From: Aphrophora alni | Lineage: Eukaryota; Arthropoda; Insecta; Hemiptera; Aphrophoridae | Assembly (NCBI GenBank): GCA_963513935.1 | Contig: OY740774.1 | Span: 22,277,949 to 22,341,948 of the forward strand | Direction of reading: 5' to 3' | Length of the DNA stretch: 64,000 nucleotides | Part shown: positions 11,488-23,699 of the stretch, piece by piece | How positions within the stretch are numbered: position 1 is the stretch's first letter | Layout: each line of letters begins with the position of its first letter | Program-made: the position numbers and the translations under genes | The notes under the pieces: model-generated | Databases searched by the model: none | What the model was told of the DNA's origin: nothing | Seen by the model: the letters and a program-made list of their open reading frames with translations, nothing else

Positions 11488-12436
11488 AAGGGATCGCTAT
11501 TTTTTTATAAATAGTATACTCTACAAACTTGACACTTTACAGTTATGTTTCATAGATATGTAAAAAAAGTAGCCTCGGATGATATTTTTTTATGGTCAAT
11601 CAAAACAAAATTGCGGAATAACAAAAAAATAGTAAAATTGGTATGTTTTCATCAACATTATTTTATTTGCATAACCATTACAAATTGTTAATTTGCAGAT
11701 ATGATAAATGTGTAAACTTAATACATAAACGTAGAGAAAAATAACAGTAAAACACTGTTAATCATCCAAATTTGATCATTATTCGAATTGATGTCCATAA
11801 ATCGCTATGCACTAATAGCAACGAAACAAACAAATAGTCAGAAGCGCTTAGAAAAATTGCTCAATTATCAATTATAATTCCTTTTCAATCAGCCTCATTA
11901 ATTCATCATCTGTTGCTATAAAGTGAGAATAGACTTTTTCTTTCAAAAAATGTCTAAAGAAAAAGTCACAAATCGTCAAGTCTGGAGATCTTGAAGGCCA
12001 TTTCATCAAGTTGCTGCCACAATCTATCCAACGGTTGGGAAACTGCTTTGACCACATTAGCATAATGAAGAGAAGCTCCATTCTGTTGGGAAAAAAAGTC
12101 CCTCATCTCCGGCTGATTAAGATGAGGAACTATATGATCAGTTAATATTGTTGCTTATCTGTCTTCAGTCATTGTCAGATGGGATATGTCAGCTGATTAA
12201 GATTCAATAGATGGCAATGCACATTTAATTGGATTGCATTGTGGGGAGAAGTGGTTCTATTCAGAAGATAAATGTTCTTTTTGTTATTCCACCATTTTGA
12301 CCATAGTAAAATGAAACTCGAGGACTTTTTTTTACATACCTATGTAACAATTCTAAAGCGTCAAGTTTGTAGAGTGTTCCATACGTCCGGCATGTTAATT
12401 CAAAAATAGCGACCTTTTCGTGGGACACCCGGTATA
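11488..12436 (-). mobile_element. Tc1/mariner-like transposon with long inverted ends
   Basis: The right end (about 12283-12436) ends GGGACACCCGGTATA. Its inverse recurs at the left (11488-11660): GATCGCTATTTTT, ACTCTACAAACTTGACACTT, ATGTAAAAAAAGT. The arms are about 150-170 nt and diverged. The outermost 30 or so bases of the left arm are missing. The interior carries a transposase remnant on the minus strand. Solo arms of the same family are at 26690-26957 and 58606-58735. Confidence 0.78.
11872..12180 (-). pseudogene. Tc1/mariner-like transposase remnant
   Basis: The minus strand reads QQNGASLHYANVV (12088 downward). After a +1 frameshift it reads FPNRWIDCGSNLMKWPSRSP-DLTICDFF and FLKEKVY. 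These correspond to the family pattern QQDGAPxHY...FPNRWIG...WPxRSPDLTPxDFFLWG...K. The second catalytic aspartate (D of QQDG) has become Asn, while the third-acid block (SPDLT) is retained. Only the C-terminal half is recognisable. Non-functional. Confidence 0.8.
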
Positions 12437-12439
12437 TGA

Positions 12440-13910
12440 AATATCACTTAAAATGTAAAACACATTTAGCCTAAAAAATCGTAAACAAACCTGATGTAGA
12501 TATCCAAAAATCGTCAGAATAATTCATTCTGGGCGTAAAGGGAAGTGATATGGAATACATGATTAATTAATTGAATAAACTCAAATTAAATTGAAATAAT
12601 AATAATAATAATAAATAAAGTAAAATTAATAAATAAACATTTTAAGAAGGAATGATGTAACTTTGTATAACGGGTGCCATGTTGATTTTGAACTGATTTT
12701 TTGTATTGAACCAGAAGTAAACAGGAAACAGCTGGAAGTAACGTGATTTGTTGAAATATCTTGGATATAGGAATTAACATTTTAAAAACGTAATTTAAGG
12801 TGAATTAATAAACAAGATAATATAATAAAGTTTTAAATAATCAATATGTTTAGTATAGATTAAAATTGTGCTAAATATGATAAACAAAAGATAGAAAAAT
12901 TAGAAAATACTGTGTTCTGATTGGATAAAAAGAAAAAAATTGTGGTTACTGTAATTTATACGCCTTGCCCCAACTACGAGAGGTTATCAAAAACCCAAGT
13001 AACACCAATTTTTGTTTTTTTAGTTTTGTTAAAGTAAATAATGTGAAAGTACCAAAGTTTGTAAACAAGTTCAATATCTTTAAAAAATCTTTATAAAGTG
13101 AAATAGTTAAAACAATAGATTTTTGTTATCTCTTAAATTATGAATTTTATAAGAAAAAAAATTCATAATAACTTTTAAAGATTTCTTACAATTTATTTTT
13201 TTATTCGTTTTCATACGGTTAAAATTTTCAGAGTTATGGAGCAATAAAAAAGTGCGTTGTAATTACCCTAATGTTCCGCGCAAGATTTTTACAGAGTTTA
13301 ATTAATTGTTTATAATACAAAAACGATATATACGTCGTTAAATACTTATTTTAGATCATTCAATTGCCTTCATTTCGAGTACTTATCTTTTGCTCTAGCC
13401 CTAAAATTGGCTAACATTATTTTTCTAGCCATAAACTTATTTTATAAAAACCGAAGATGTAATTTTAAAAAAGATAAAAGGGCAGATTTGTGCAAGATAT
13501 CACAATCAATTTTAGGGTTATAGGATATGTTTGTATTGATGGAGCTGGGTAAGTACCACTTTGACACTCATAAACTTATTTTTCTTTGCGGAATGTAGAG
13601 TAAAATCTATCAACTATCTCGACAGACCAGAGTTGTTGTCTTACCCCAATTCATGACGATTTGATCTATCAATAAGATGGTAGGCCTACTACTCCACATT
13701 ATTCTAACAATGTTAGAGACTTCTTTGATGAGACATTTCTATTACTCTAAATTGAAAGAGGTGTTTATTTTTTCTGGCCTCCACTTTTTCTGGACTTAAC
13801 ACTTTGGATTTTTATTTTTGGGGGCTTTGGAAGCAAAATGTGTGCACCGAACAAATTCCAGACTTAAAACTGTGAATATTTTTTTCGCCGTGTTGTGTAA
13901 AGACGAAAAC
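12440..13910. other. Intronic, no recognised feature
   Basis: AT-rich. It includes an (AAT)n-like run at 12596-12612. No exon motif found. Confidence 0.45.
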
Positions 13911-13914
13911 CTTG

Positions 13915-14135
13915 CGGTCATCATAGCCTTAAAAAAAGAAGAAAAGAAGATAAAATAAAAAGCCTTCGAGCAGCGTCAGGTATCGGAAGAGAACAACGTT
14001 TGGCCAAAAGAGACCTGATAGGAAAGAGAAGGGTCCCACCAAACACTACATGAAAAAAGGTATAAATCCAATTAAGTTCCTCCGAGATTGCCAATCCCGT
14101 ACTCGCAACAGACGAGTTTATCACTCTTGATGCTC
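13915..14135 (-). repeat. Family A dispersed repeat, copy 2
   Basis: In reverse orientation: GGTCATCATAGCCTTA-type hairpin side first, then TCGGAAGAGAACAACG, GAGACCTGATAGGAAAG, GAGATTGCCAATCCCGTACTCG. Near full length. The terminal hairpin is partly lost. Confidence 0.8.
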
Positions 14136-15210
14136 TTTGCTGAGTATGACACTAAATTAATGATCGATTAAACGTATTCAGGGGCATCTATGAGAGGCAA
14201 GTTGAACTTCGTTAAAACCCCCCAACAAAATACACAACACTCCAACCAGGAATCCTGCATGATCCTGCCTGGACTCTGTCCCAGCTTAGGATTTGCCTCG
14301 CTCTTCGCGCGGTTACCTAAAGTTCTGCACTTTTTTTTCACTATATCTTCTCGACACGTCCATAGAGCTTACAAGCTTAGTACATGGAAAACCATTCCTG
14401 AATCCTTGTCCTACGCGATAGGGGTACTAACAAGAAGGAAGGTGGTTTTTAGTGAGTAAGAATCTCACACTATTGGGAAGATCGGATGCCTCCGTTTGTC
14501 TTTTGAAGATTTTCCAACTCGTCTACGAAATTTTAAAAAAATCCATTCGTTCTTTAATTTCGTTTATGTTGTATATCTTTAATTTTTTTGATTTAAAACA
14601 ATATTGTCTTTATGAACAACTGTAATTTGTACGTTTCAAATTTCAACCTGAATCTGACTCTGATAATCGTTTTCATGATGGTATTACAACAAAAAGCTCT
14701 GGGCTTAAGATTAATGTTGCTTTTAATAGCCGGATTAATGACCAGATTAATGACATTGCAATAAATATGTTGTGAACGTTTGATCCATCATGAAATATCC
14801 CTTAATAAGACGGATATGCCTAAGCCTTCGTCATTAATTATTTATGCAGTGTCACGGAACTGTAATAGCTACAAAATTACTTCTGGTTCTGATGTTTAAG
14901 TAGTAATCATAATTGATTTTCAATACGGATTTGAATAAGTTCATCTCCATCATTGTATTTACCCAACCCCAATCATACATGTCATACAAGTAGGTATAAA
15001 TGCCAGAAAGTTGTTTCTTGGTCCTTTAGGAAATATTAAGTTTTGGTAAATCAAGGAGTCTTACTCAGTAGGATAATTTTGTTTAAAACTGTTCTTACAG
15101 AGGTTTGATGAACTTCATAATTAATTGTGTATATCACTATTTTCTTGACGACGGGTAAAAGCCCTAACGAGCCTCATAGATACGAATATATTAACTGTTA
15201 TAGTTAATTC

Positions 15211-15672
15211 GACATTCGAACTTAAAACAATTAGTGAGTGGAATATATAACTTAGTTTATCCCTCCATGGAATTGATTCAACATTGTAAGGAAAGTAGTG
15301 GTCCACTGAATACGTACTAAAAAGGTTTTGATGTCCATTAACAATGACCAAAGATTTGTGCCTCTGTATGTAATGGTTTAAAAATATTAAACCGTCCCGG
15401 GACTTATTTAACACCCTGTATATGTTTTTATGTTTTTTCTTGATAGAACATGTAATTTTAAAACTTTTTTATTTTTTGGTTATTTTTTAATAAATCTAAC
15501 CGTTTAGAATATACGGTCTATGGAAGATTGAAATTTATTAAAAACTCAATTTTAGTGGGTGGTTTTTAATTATTTCTATATCTTAATTTTGGGCTATAAC
15601 TATAATACAATATTGACAGACTATTTGATTGTGTAGAATTTATTTTCTTAAATTATTTGACATCACCAAATA
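15211..15672 (+). repeat. Dispersed repeat C, intact copy
   Basis: A unit of about 460 bp whose first 75 bp (15211-15285) recur at 18047-18121 and whose remainder (15290-15672) recurs at 19560-19935, both at very high identity by eye. It contains the phrase ATTAAACCGTCCCGGGACTT followed by AACACCCTGTATATG, which looks like the terminus of an older DNA element inside the unit. Non-coding. Confidence 0.85.
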
Positions 15673-16988
15673 CTATTATATTGTCGGTGACTCGGCCAGA
15701 TCTCGTAACTATATGAATATCATTTTCCATTGTGAGCAAGAGGTTAGAAATTACATTTTTGACAATAACTTCGCTATTTCTCATCGCAGGGATGTGGAGT
15801 TGGTACCATTAAATGCAGAATTGAAATCAGCAAATTTTTATCTAATTTAGTGTGACGTAAGTTGAATAACACACGAGATGTGAACAAAAACTGTTTAAAA
15901 TGGCTGCCATTCTATTTTTTTTAGATTTCAATAGGATACAGTATATTGAATACTTTGTTATTATCTTAATTTTAGTGGCTGCTAATGTAGTTACATAAAG
16001 ACGAGAACGACGACAGACGGACGGTATGTCGAAAAATCAGTTTCCATGAGGCGATGGAAACGTGAAGATCAGTAAAAAAACATAAATCCATTTTTTTCCG
16101 ATTACCAAGCTAACCCTATAATTCGTATATTGGGTAAATAAAATACTGCCATATTAACGTAAATATTTCCTTGTGTCCAATATTTTTATTTATTTAATGT
16201 TCTTTAAAATAAAAGGTGCAAAAATATTGCACAAACTTTCTCACTCACTTAGCTACAAAATTAAAAATAAGATTTGTTGTTATCACCCCACAAATGTCTT
16301 TCAGGTTAGAACAAATTTCAATTTCTGTTTATTAAGTTTTTCCCATTTGTTTCCTTATGCGATAAATCGCCCATCTTGTGCAGTTTAATTCTTTAGAGTG
16401 AATTATTATAAATTATTATGTTGGGCTAAGTTTTCGGGAAATGACGTTTTCGAGATTCTCGGGAAAGCCTTTAATATATGTCGGACTGCTGTAATTATAT
16501 ACATTTAAAAGGGGTAAGTTCCAAATTTTACCTTTTACCGTCTACACACAATAAGAGTTGTGTGTAATTAATTAAGTGCTTTTTACCTAGAGTAATGTTT
16601 AGTCTGACGGGAATAAGAGAATTAAGACGTATTTGGTTATGAGTAAACATGTTTCTTTTAGTTAACCCTATTTTAGGTTAGCCTAAACCCAGAATTTATT
16701 TAATTAATTTGGCCCCACAGCCGTAACGCATTGCATATATCTTAAAATACTATTTTTAAATGGTGACTAAATGATAAGGGAGAGCTACAAATTTATCTTC
16801 AATAAGAAATACATTAAGAGAAAACTCATAAATACTGTAAATTTCATTGTATCTTTCTAACCTGTGCGTAGTATATAGACATTTTGGGAAAGAAATAATA
16901 TTGATATAATATTTAGGGCTCACCCTATAACAAGTACAGGCGTGACATAGCTGGATATACACTTTTTTTCGTGTAGCTTGTGTAAGAT

Positions 16989-17150
16989 ATCTTTCTTTCA
17001 TCTTTCCTAACAAATCTTTCTTGATAAAATCTTGTTCTTTTGGAGGGCTATTATTGGAGAGCTAGAGAGGGGGTCTTTTTATGTTTTTTTCCTTTTTTTT
17101 TAAAGGCGATGATGACAAAGAGGGATCATCTTTGTTTATAACGCCTTTTA
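16989..17150 (+). repeat. Family A dispersed repeat, copy 3
   Basis: Begins at TCTTTCATCTTTCCTAAC and ends AAGGCGATGATGACAAAGAG. Truncated at its CCCGAGGG end. Confidence 0.75.
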
Positions 17151-18046
17151 AAAACATGGAAAAATATAATTTTTAGGTTTTTGGTTTCATAGATGTGTGT
17201 GAGTTAGTGGAAGTTTTTTACACGACCGTTTATTGATGTACTGGGTTATGCAACCAGTCGACTAACGTGACATAAGTAAATAATGCTAAGTATGCTATAC
17301 CTGCCAAGTCATTGGATGGTCGATAGAAAAGTGTCATTATAGTACGTGGAGGTCGCAACAATTTGCTGACCATAACAAGAAAATATGAATTGCTCCGAAT
17401 CACGATATTTCTAAAAGTAAAGTTTCAACACGATTATAAACAACTACATTCATAGATTTAATTAAGTTCTATTAAAATTAACTGAGAAGAAAAGTAAACA
17501 ACTCAAGATGGACACCATTAGGATCTATAAAACTAGGAGATAAAATAAAACTATAAATGAGGAACCTTTTTTACGTTTTTATACGTAATTTAAATTTTAA
17601 AAATCCCACCTTTTTCCAATATGGCGTCCTGTTAATTTTTTAAATAGCAACACCATGTTGTAACGATATCGAAATTCCAAAGTTATAAGATCATACATTC
17701 ACAACATAAAGATTAGCCAATTAGACATATTCGTTATCACCAACCAAACATAACCCATTTACCATCTAATTCCATACCACAGTAGAATACAAATATCATT
17801 CACATTTTGTGGAATATGAACAGTGATAGAATTCACATTATGTCACGAGTTTACCGATAAGGTAAGAAAGAGAGAAAGAAGGACTAACATTTGGGAGGAA
17901 AAGGAAGTCTCTATGAGTAGGGGAAAATGGGTTTGGGACGTTTCTTTTCAAAACATCCAGAGGCAGCATCATTGTTATATATCCAGGAAGATTAAGTGTT
18001 TAAAATAATTATTTCAGTGATAAAAACAGCTAAGTAGCTAAAATAT

Positions 18047-18121
18047 GACATTCGAACTTAAAACAATTAGTGAGTGGAATATATAACTTAGTTTATCCCT
18101 CCATGGAATTTATTCAACATT
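18047..18121 (+). repeat. Dispersed repeat C, left part of a split copy
   Basis: Nearly identical over 75 bp to 15211-15285, ending at CAACATT. The right part resumes at 19560. Confidence 0.85.
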
Positions 18122-19559
18122 ATCAATTCGACTTTCTTCCAGATTATATCTAGCCAAAATTAAGTAACGAAAATTACAACTCTCTCAAAATTCATTAAAC
18201 ACCAAAAGAACAAATTCAAATCAGTTAATGAAGGAACTTTTATTAAACATAGCAATAATTTTTATTTTTTTAACACAATCCAACATTAACTTTGTATCAT
18301 ATTCAGCCATCACTTGTCCACTTGAATCACACAGTTTTCATTCGTTTTTGAGATATCACATATTCTAATTGTTTAGATTAATGGGACTTTGACAGTTTTT
18401 CGTCTCCATGTTAATCTCATGGGGTTAAGATTGTGGACTTAGGTACCATACCTCAAAAACTCTTTAACCCACATGCATGAAATTTTGTATGATCTTCTGT
18501 GCCAGATTTATAAAAATAAACCTATTACTTAATTTTTTTTTTATTTTCCAATTTAAAAAAAAATTGTTTTTATTTTATTTAAAAATGAATAACTAAAATA
18601 TAAACTAACACACCTACAACAGCTCTTAATAAGTGCATAATATTGCAAGCCTATAATGAATTTTTGAAGTTATGGTGTACCTAAAAGGTAAAAAACACAA
18701 ATTTCCCGGAGAATCATTTCGACAATTTTTTACTCTAAAAAGCAAAAGCATTGTAACTTTCATACTCTTTGTCCTCCCTTTTTATTTTCAACAATCTAAT
18801 TACCTTCCTTTTCTTCTTGAGTTTCTTTTCAGTGGCATCAATACGCTTCAAGATAAGTACTGAAACTTCCCAGGACTTATCATGAGCCTCTGAAGAACAT
18901 TTAATTTTCTAATCACACCTTCATTGATTGCATCTGCTTACTCCTAACCAAAGAGTCACAATTTATTCGTTGACATTTTGTGTTTTGCAGTAGAGACCTT
19001 TTCTCACAAGTCTGTACTAGCCAGATCTCTATGGTCTAACTGCAAATTACATTTCGTGAAATGGAAAAACACTTAGATTGTTGGAATTATTTATTTACAA
19101 AATGGCAGCCGTATAAAATTTGTAAACTCTAATGTATCGAAAATCTAAATTTTACAAATTATTTACAAGAGACAAAATAGTTTAAAAAACATTTGACATG
19201 TTTCTTATTTGTTTTTATTTAAAACTACGTATTTCATAACTGTGCCATGAAAGATTTTTTCCCATTAACTCAAGAACATTTCAGTTAATTGAAATATTTA
19301 GGAATCAAATATTATTCATAATTATTATACTACCAAAAAAATTCGTTTTTCATATACTTTTTATTATTATTAAATATGCTTTTTGTTTTTGTTTTAAACA
19401 CCTTAAATGGTTTGTTTTATTCATAACATTGAGAATCACGCCTTTTGAGGCCGAGTTTGCGGCATTGTGTTCTACTCATAAAGGCTTTTAATTCAATGTA
19501 CAACTCGACCTATGCTCTCATTTAAGATTTCCTACTTACTCCTTGTGGGCCGTCCCCCT
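18122..19559. mobile_element. Sequence interrupting a repeat C copy (about 1.44 kb)
   Basis: Comparison with the intact copy at 15.2 kb shows 1438 bp in place of 4 bp (GTAA). No terminal inverted repeats, no target duplication and no coding motif were recognised. It may therefore be a transposed segment, or the split may have arisen by rearrangement. The last 40 bp are relatively GC-rich (GTGGGCCGTCCCCCT). Confidence 0.45.
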
Positions 19560-19935
19560 GGAAAGTAGCGGTCCACTGAATACGTACTAAAAAGGTTTTG
19601 ATGTCCATTAACAATGTCTAAAGCTTTGTGCCTCTATCTGTAATGGTTAAAAAAATATTAAACCGTCCCGGGACTTATTTAACACCCTGTATATGTTTTA
19701 TGTTTTTTCTTGATAGAACATGTAATTTTAAAACTTTTTTATTTTTGGGGTATTTTTATTAAATCTAACCGTTTAGAATATATATGGTCTATGGAAGATT
19801 GAAATTTATTAAAAACTCAATTTTAGTGGATGGTTTTAATTATTTCTATATCTTAATTTTGGGCTATAACTATAATACAATATTGACAAACTATTTGATT
19901 GTGTAGAATTTATTTTCTTAAATTATTTGACACGA
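19560..19935 (+). repeat. Dispersed repeat C, right part of a split copy
   Basis: Matches 15290-15672, with a few indels in the T-rich part. The flanking sequence diverges after TTATTTGACA. Confidence 0.85.
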
Positions 19936-21083
19936 CCAATACTTTAATATTATCGTTTCAGGCCTGATGAAGTTCAATACATTTGTTTTCAAATAGAACC
20001 TGAAAATGAAATTGATGTGTGACCAACTACACACAGATGATTTGAGTTAATACCATTTTCTTATTGGAGGAAAAAACACAGTTGTATAAAATACCCAAAT
20101 TATTAGACTAGCATGATAATATTGTGATTTCTATACAGGATGTTACAAAATTGTGTTTCAAATTTCTTGAGGTGGTTTCCCACATAAACTAAGAACAAGT
20201 TTCTATAAACATATGTCTGTATTTGCCAAGTCCCCCAGATATCCGTCGTTTTGTTTTTCACAAAATATTTATCAATATCTCTAGAACGGTTTGACGGATT
20301 GAATTCAAACTTGACATGGTACTTAATAAGATAAAGAAATATTTTGGAAAAAATAACCAACCTAATCTAATGACCGGTTTCAAAATGGCGGCGGCTATGA
20401 GATATTTTTATGAAAAATAACAACAAATGTTGATTTTATAAGTTGTAAACATAATTATTTAAGTTAAAATTTGAGACTTCTTGATCCGGTTTTCAATTTT
20501 AGAGGTTAGTTTTTATTTACGAACAACTATTTTTGAAAAACATTCTATTTGTACACCGCATGCATTGCACACAATACTTTCACCGCAATATAATGTAACA
20601 ATGACTTCGGATTATTAATATTTTCTTTGAAATCGGCTGACGGAAAAAAAAACCATGAAATTTTAAACAAACGTAAATAGAAGTATGATGCAAGGGTGGA
20701 ATTATACAAACAATAATTCTTGTGGTTAACCTATCATTATGCACATTACATCTAGTCACGTGTTACCATTTCTTATTACTGATCTAGAACGAAAACAACA
20801 GACTGTTATATAATTTGATAAAATCAACAGTTTAGAATCGCTTAATTGTTGACAGAATAATGAAATACAATGTGGCTACTGCCTATTCATAGATGAAATT
20901 AACAAGAAATCATACAACAGCTACTATACATTTGAACAAAACACCACGCACTGGAGCAAAATAATAAAGCTTAAACACTTTATGCTCCAATTCGTTGTAA
21001 ATGTTATGGGTACGTGAATTTTTTATAAACAAGGGTGATTTTTATAAAACAAACGTTGGGTGATTCGTTTGTATTTCAATACA

Positions 21084-21263
21084 TATAGGAAAAATATAGC
21101 TGTAACAAAAAATGACCTTGTGGCAAAAAGTATTTAGTTGAAAAAAATACAACGTTTGGAAATATTTTGTGTGAGATATCAAATAAAACTAGAATTTATT
21201 CTGATAAATAATATGTATGTTTATTTGACGAAGAAATTAATATGTAGGCGCTAGGCCGCTTAA
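21084..21263 (+). repeat. Dispersed repeat D copy (pair of 63566-63752)
   Basis: Shares GGAAAAATATAG, ATATCAAATAAAAC-AGAA-TTATTCTGAT, AAATGTATGTTTA-like and GGCGCTAGGCC with 63566-63752, in the same orientation. Diverged; class unknown. Confidence 0.7.
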
Positions 21264-23023
21264 AAAACTTGGACTTTATAAAAATAACAGTCCCTACATT
21301 AATACAGATCCTTTGTCGTGTACTTTCAGCACATGCTGGACCATTTTATTTACCGTTAACTTCCTAAGTGTTATTTTTGGTTACATGTGTATTGAATACT
21401 TTCTGTTTGCTTATAATTTTGTTCTCGTGAGAAACTTAGTGCATGTTTATGAATTGTTTACTTACAAGTATTATATAATTGTTTATCTGATATAACAAAT
21501 AATTCCTTGTTTATTTCATGACGAATTTTCTAATCCTTTCATTTTGTTTTTCAAGGATTATGCAGATGGTCACGTTACTAAACTAAATTAAGGTTGTTTT
21601 CTATTGACATGACTAATCTTGTCTTTATTTTAAATTTGTACTACCTGTTGTTACATGGTGGCAGTTGTAGAGGAGTGTTGTTTATTAGGAAATATACATC
21701 ACTGGATTTGTACTTGAACATCTGTTCAATAAACATCTGAATTTTTCAATAAATCTGTTTTGCACGGACAGTTATGAAATCTAATATCGTAAAATCTTTA
21801 ATAGTACAGGAAATAAAGCTCTCAATTTCTCTAAAAATAGAAAAATTTAAGTATGAACAAAATAATGGAAAGTTACTTTAAAAAGAAATTTATGAGTCCT
21901 AAGTTCGTAGAGCTTTTTTTTTAAGAAGAGGTAATGAATGAGACATAAAATAAGTTTTTTTGAAACTATCTCTTAAAAAGTATGAATTTTACGAAATAAA
22001 TTTTTCAGACATTTTTTAAAGATTGTAAAATTTCACACATTTTGGTTTCCTACTAGCTTCGATGCAATTTAAAATTATGTTAATCATGTCGTGCACACGA
22101 TTTGTATACGCTTTACGTTAATTATTTAAGAGCCATACTTCGTGTCGAAAATTCTGAAAATAAATATTTTAAATAATTTAATTGTCAACATTTTGAATCC
22201 TTAGTTTTTGCTCCATGATAGAAATTGACCAATTTAAGATTAAAATAAGAGTTTTAAAATCCGTTTTCCCACACAAATCGGAATTTTACAAATAAATTTG
22301 CATTTATGTATTATATATTTAGCTGCACTAAAAATTAAAAATTGTTTCATAATGTTACAGTGTGATTATTAATCTTCAAAATTTGATAAAGTGCGTTCGT
22401 TTTAAATTATTAAAACTTTATCAGTGGCACTTTGTATATTGATTTATATAAATATAAAAAATCAGGACTTTTTTTTATAAACAATTATAAATCAAACAGT
22501 AAATGTGCGTATAAAAAGCAATGGTTTTTATATGATGAGATAACGCCCTACGAAATAACAAAATTTACATTTAAAAAATAGATCTTTAAAATCATGTTTA
22601 TTTTTAAGTACAAAATTGTTAATTTGCTTGTTAACTCCAATTTCATCATGTACGTCTTAAATTAAATATAAATTAATCACCTTTAAAAAAGATTACTGGA
22701 AAATTTGAGCTTTAATTTTTATTTGTATAGTCATTTACCAAAAATTGAAAAAGAACAATTGTGTTAAGAATAATCAAAAAAAAGTAGATTTTTAATTTTT
22801 AATTTCACCCCTCCCCTTAAAAGGCGACTCCTCAGTAAACTCGAGACTTACCGATAACTTTAAAACAGATGATTTTAAAGCAATTTCCTTTACTTGTACA
22901 CTTCATTTTTTCCCTATATCAATGTTTTATGAAAAATCTAAAGAAAATATGTAGTTTGAACTTACGACCCTCAAAGGCGCATATATTAGGGAGAGAGTTC
23001 TATTTCTAGAGATTTCCAAATGT

Positions 23024-23677
23024 AAATAAAACTCGAACACAAGATCTCACAAGAATTACGTTTACTTAATCAAACGCGTTTCAACAACAAAATCGCCATC
23101 CTCAGTGTTACATGAGCTACAATAACTAAACTGTAACTAATTTGTTCATGTAAATTTGTGGTGGATCTTATCTTTCCTATCAGGTCTTTCTTGACCAAGT
23201 CTTGTTTCCAAGAGTATTCGAGGGCTATCGGTATTTTATTTTATTTGTTTTTTCTTCGTTTTTTTATACGTAATTATGACCGACAGTTTTTCGACTTTAA
23301 ACAACAAGTGAAAAACATCCAATAAAAACTGTAGAAAGATATTCTCAGAAACTGCATAACAACGTTCCCAGCTCTACAACGAAAGTGGCTTATCAATTAA
23401 TGCTGAAGTTTAATTTGATTTTTAATTATTTCTTCTCATACAAAACATAATAAAGATATTAAAAACATGACATCCAACATTTCAAATATTTTAGGCCGTC
23501 ATTTTGAAATAGTGAAATATAAAAAATATCTTTATACAAAAATGTCTGCTTTTAAATGTGAACCTATAAGTTAGTTTGTAGCTCATGTATCACTGAGGAT
23601 GGGGACTTTTGTCTTTGAAACGCGTTTGATTAAGTAAGCGTAATTTTTGTGAGACCTTGCGTTCGAGTTTTATTTTA
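23024..23677. mobile_element. Foldback family F, long copy
   Basis: Inverted arms of about 97 nt at 23024-23120 and 23579-23677. Shared motifs are AATAAAACTCGAACACAAG, CAAACGCGTTTCAACAAC, ATCGCCATCCTCAGTG and ACATGAGCTA with their inverses (GAGGATGG...GAAACGCGTTTGATTAAG). The interior (about 460 bp) includes a family A copy. Paired GATGGC and GAAACGCG boxes are reminiscent of Penelope-like element termini; that assignment is inference. Confidence 0.8.
23160..23318 (+). repeat. Family A dispersed repeat, copy 4 (inside a foldback)
   Basis: GTGGATCTTATCTTTCCTAT, then GAGTATTCGAGGGCTA, then GACCGACAGTTTTTCG. The 5' part is missing. It lies between the two arms of the 23.0-kb foldback. Confidence 0.75.
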
Positions 23678-23699
23678 TCTATTTGTCAAGCTCCATATT

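Noticed and set aside
14190..14459. Plus-strand open frame of 89 codons next to a family A copy
   Set aside because: No recognised motif, and no conserved start or splice context. It is likely chance in a locally GC-richer patch.
19963..20010. Hammerhead-ribozyme look-alike (CTGATGA ... GAAA with a short GTTC/GAAC stem)
   Set aside because: The stem needs a bulge next to the core, and no stem III with a cleavage triplet could be placed. Covariance-model scoring would be needed to revive it.
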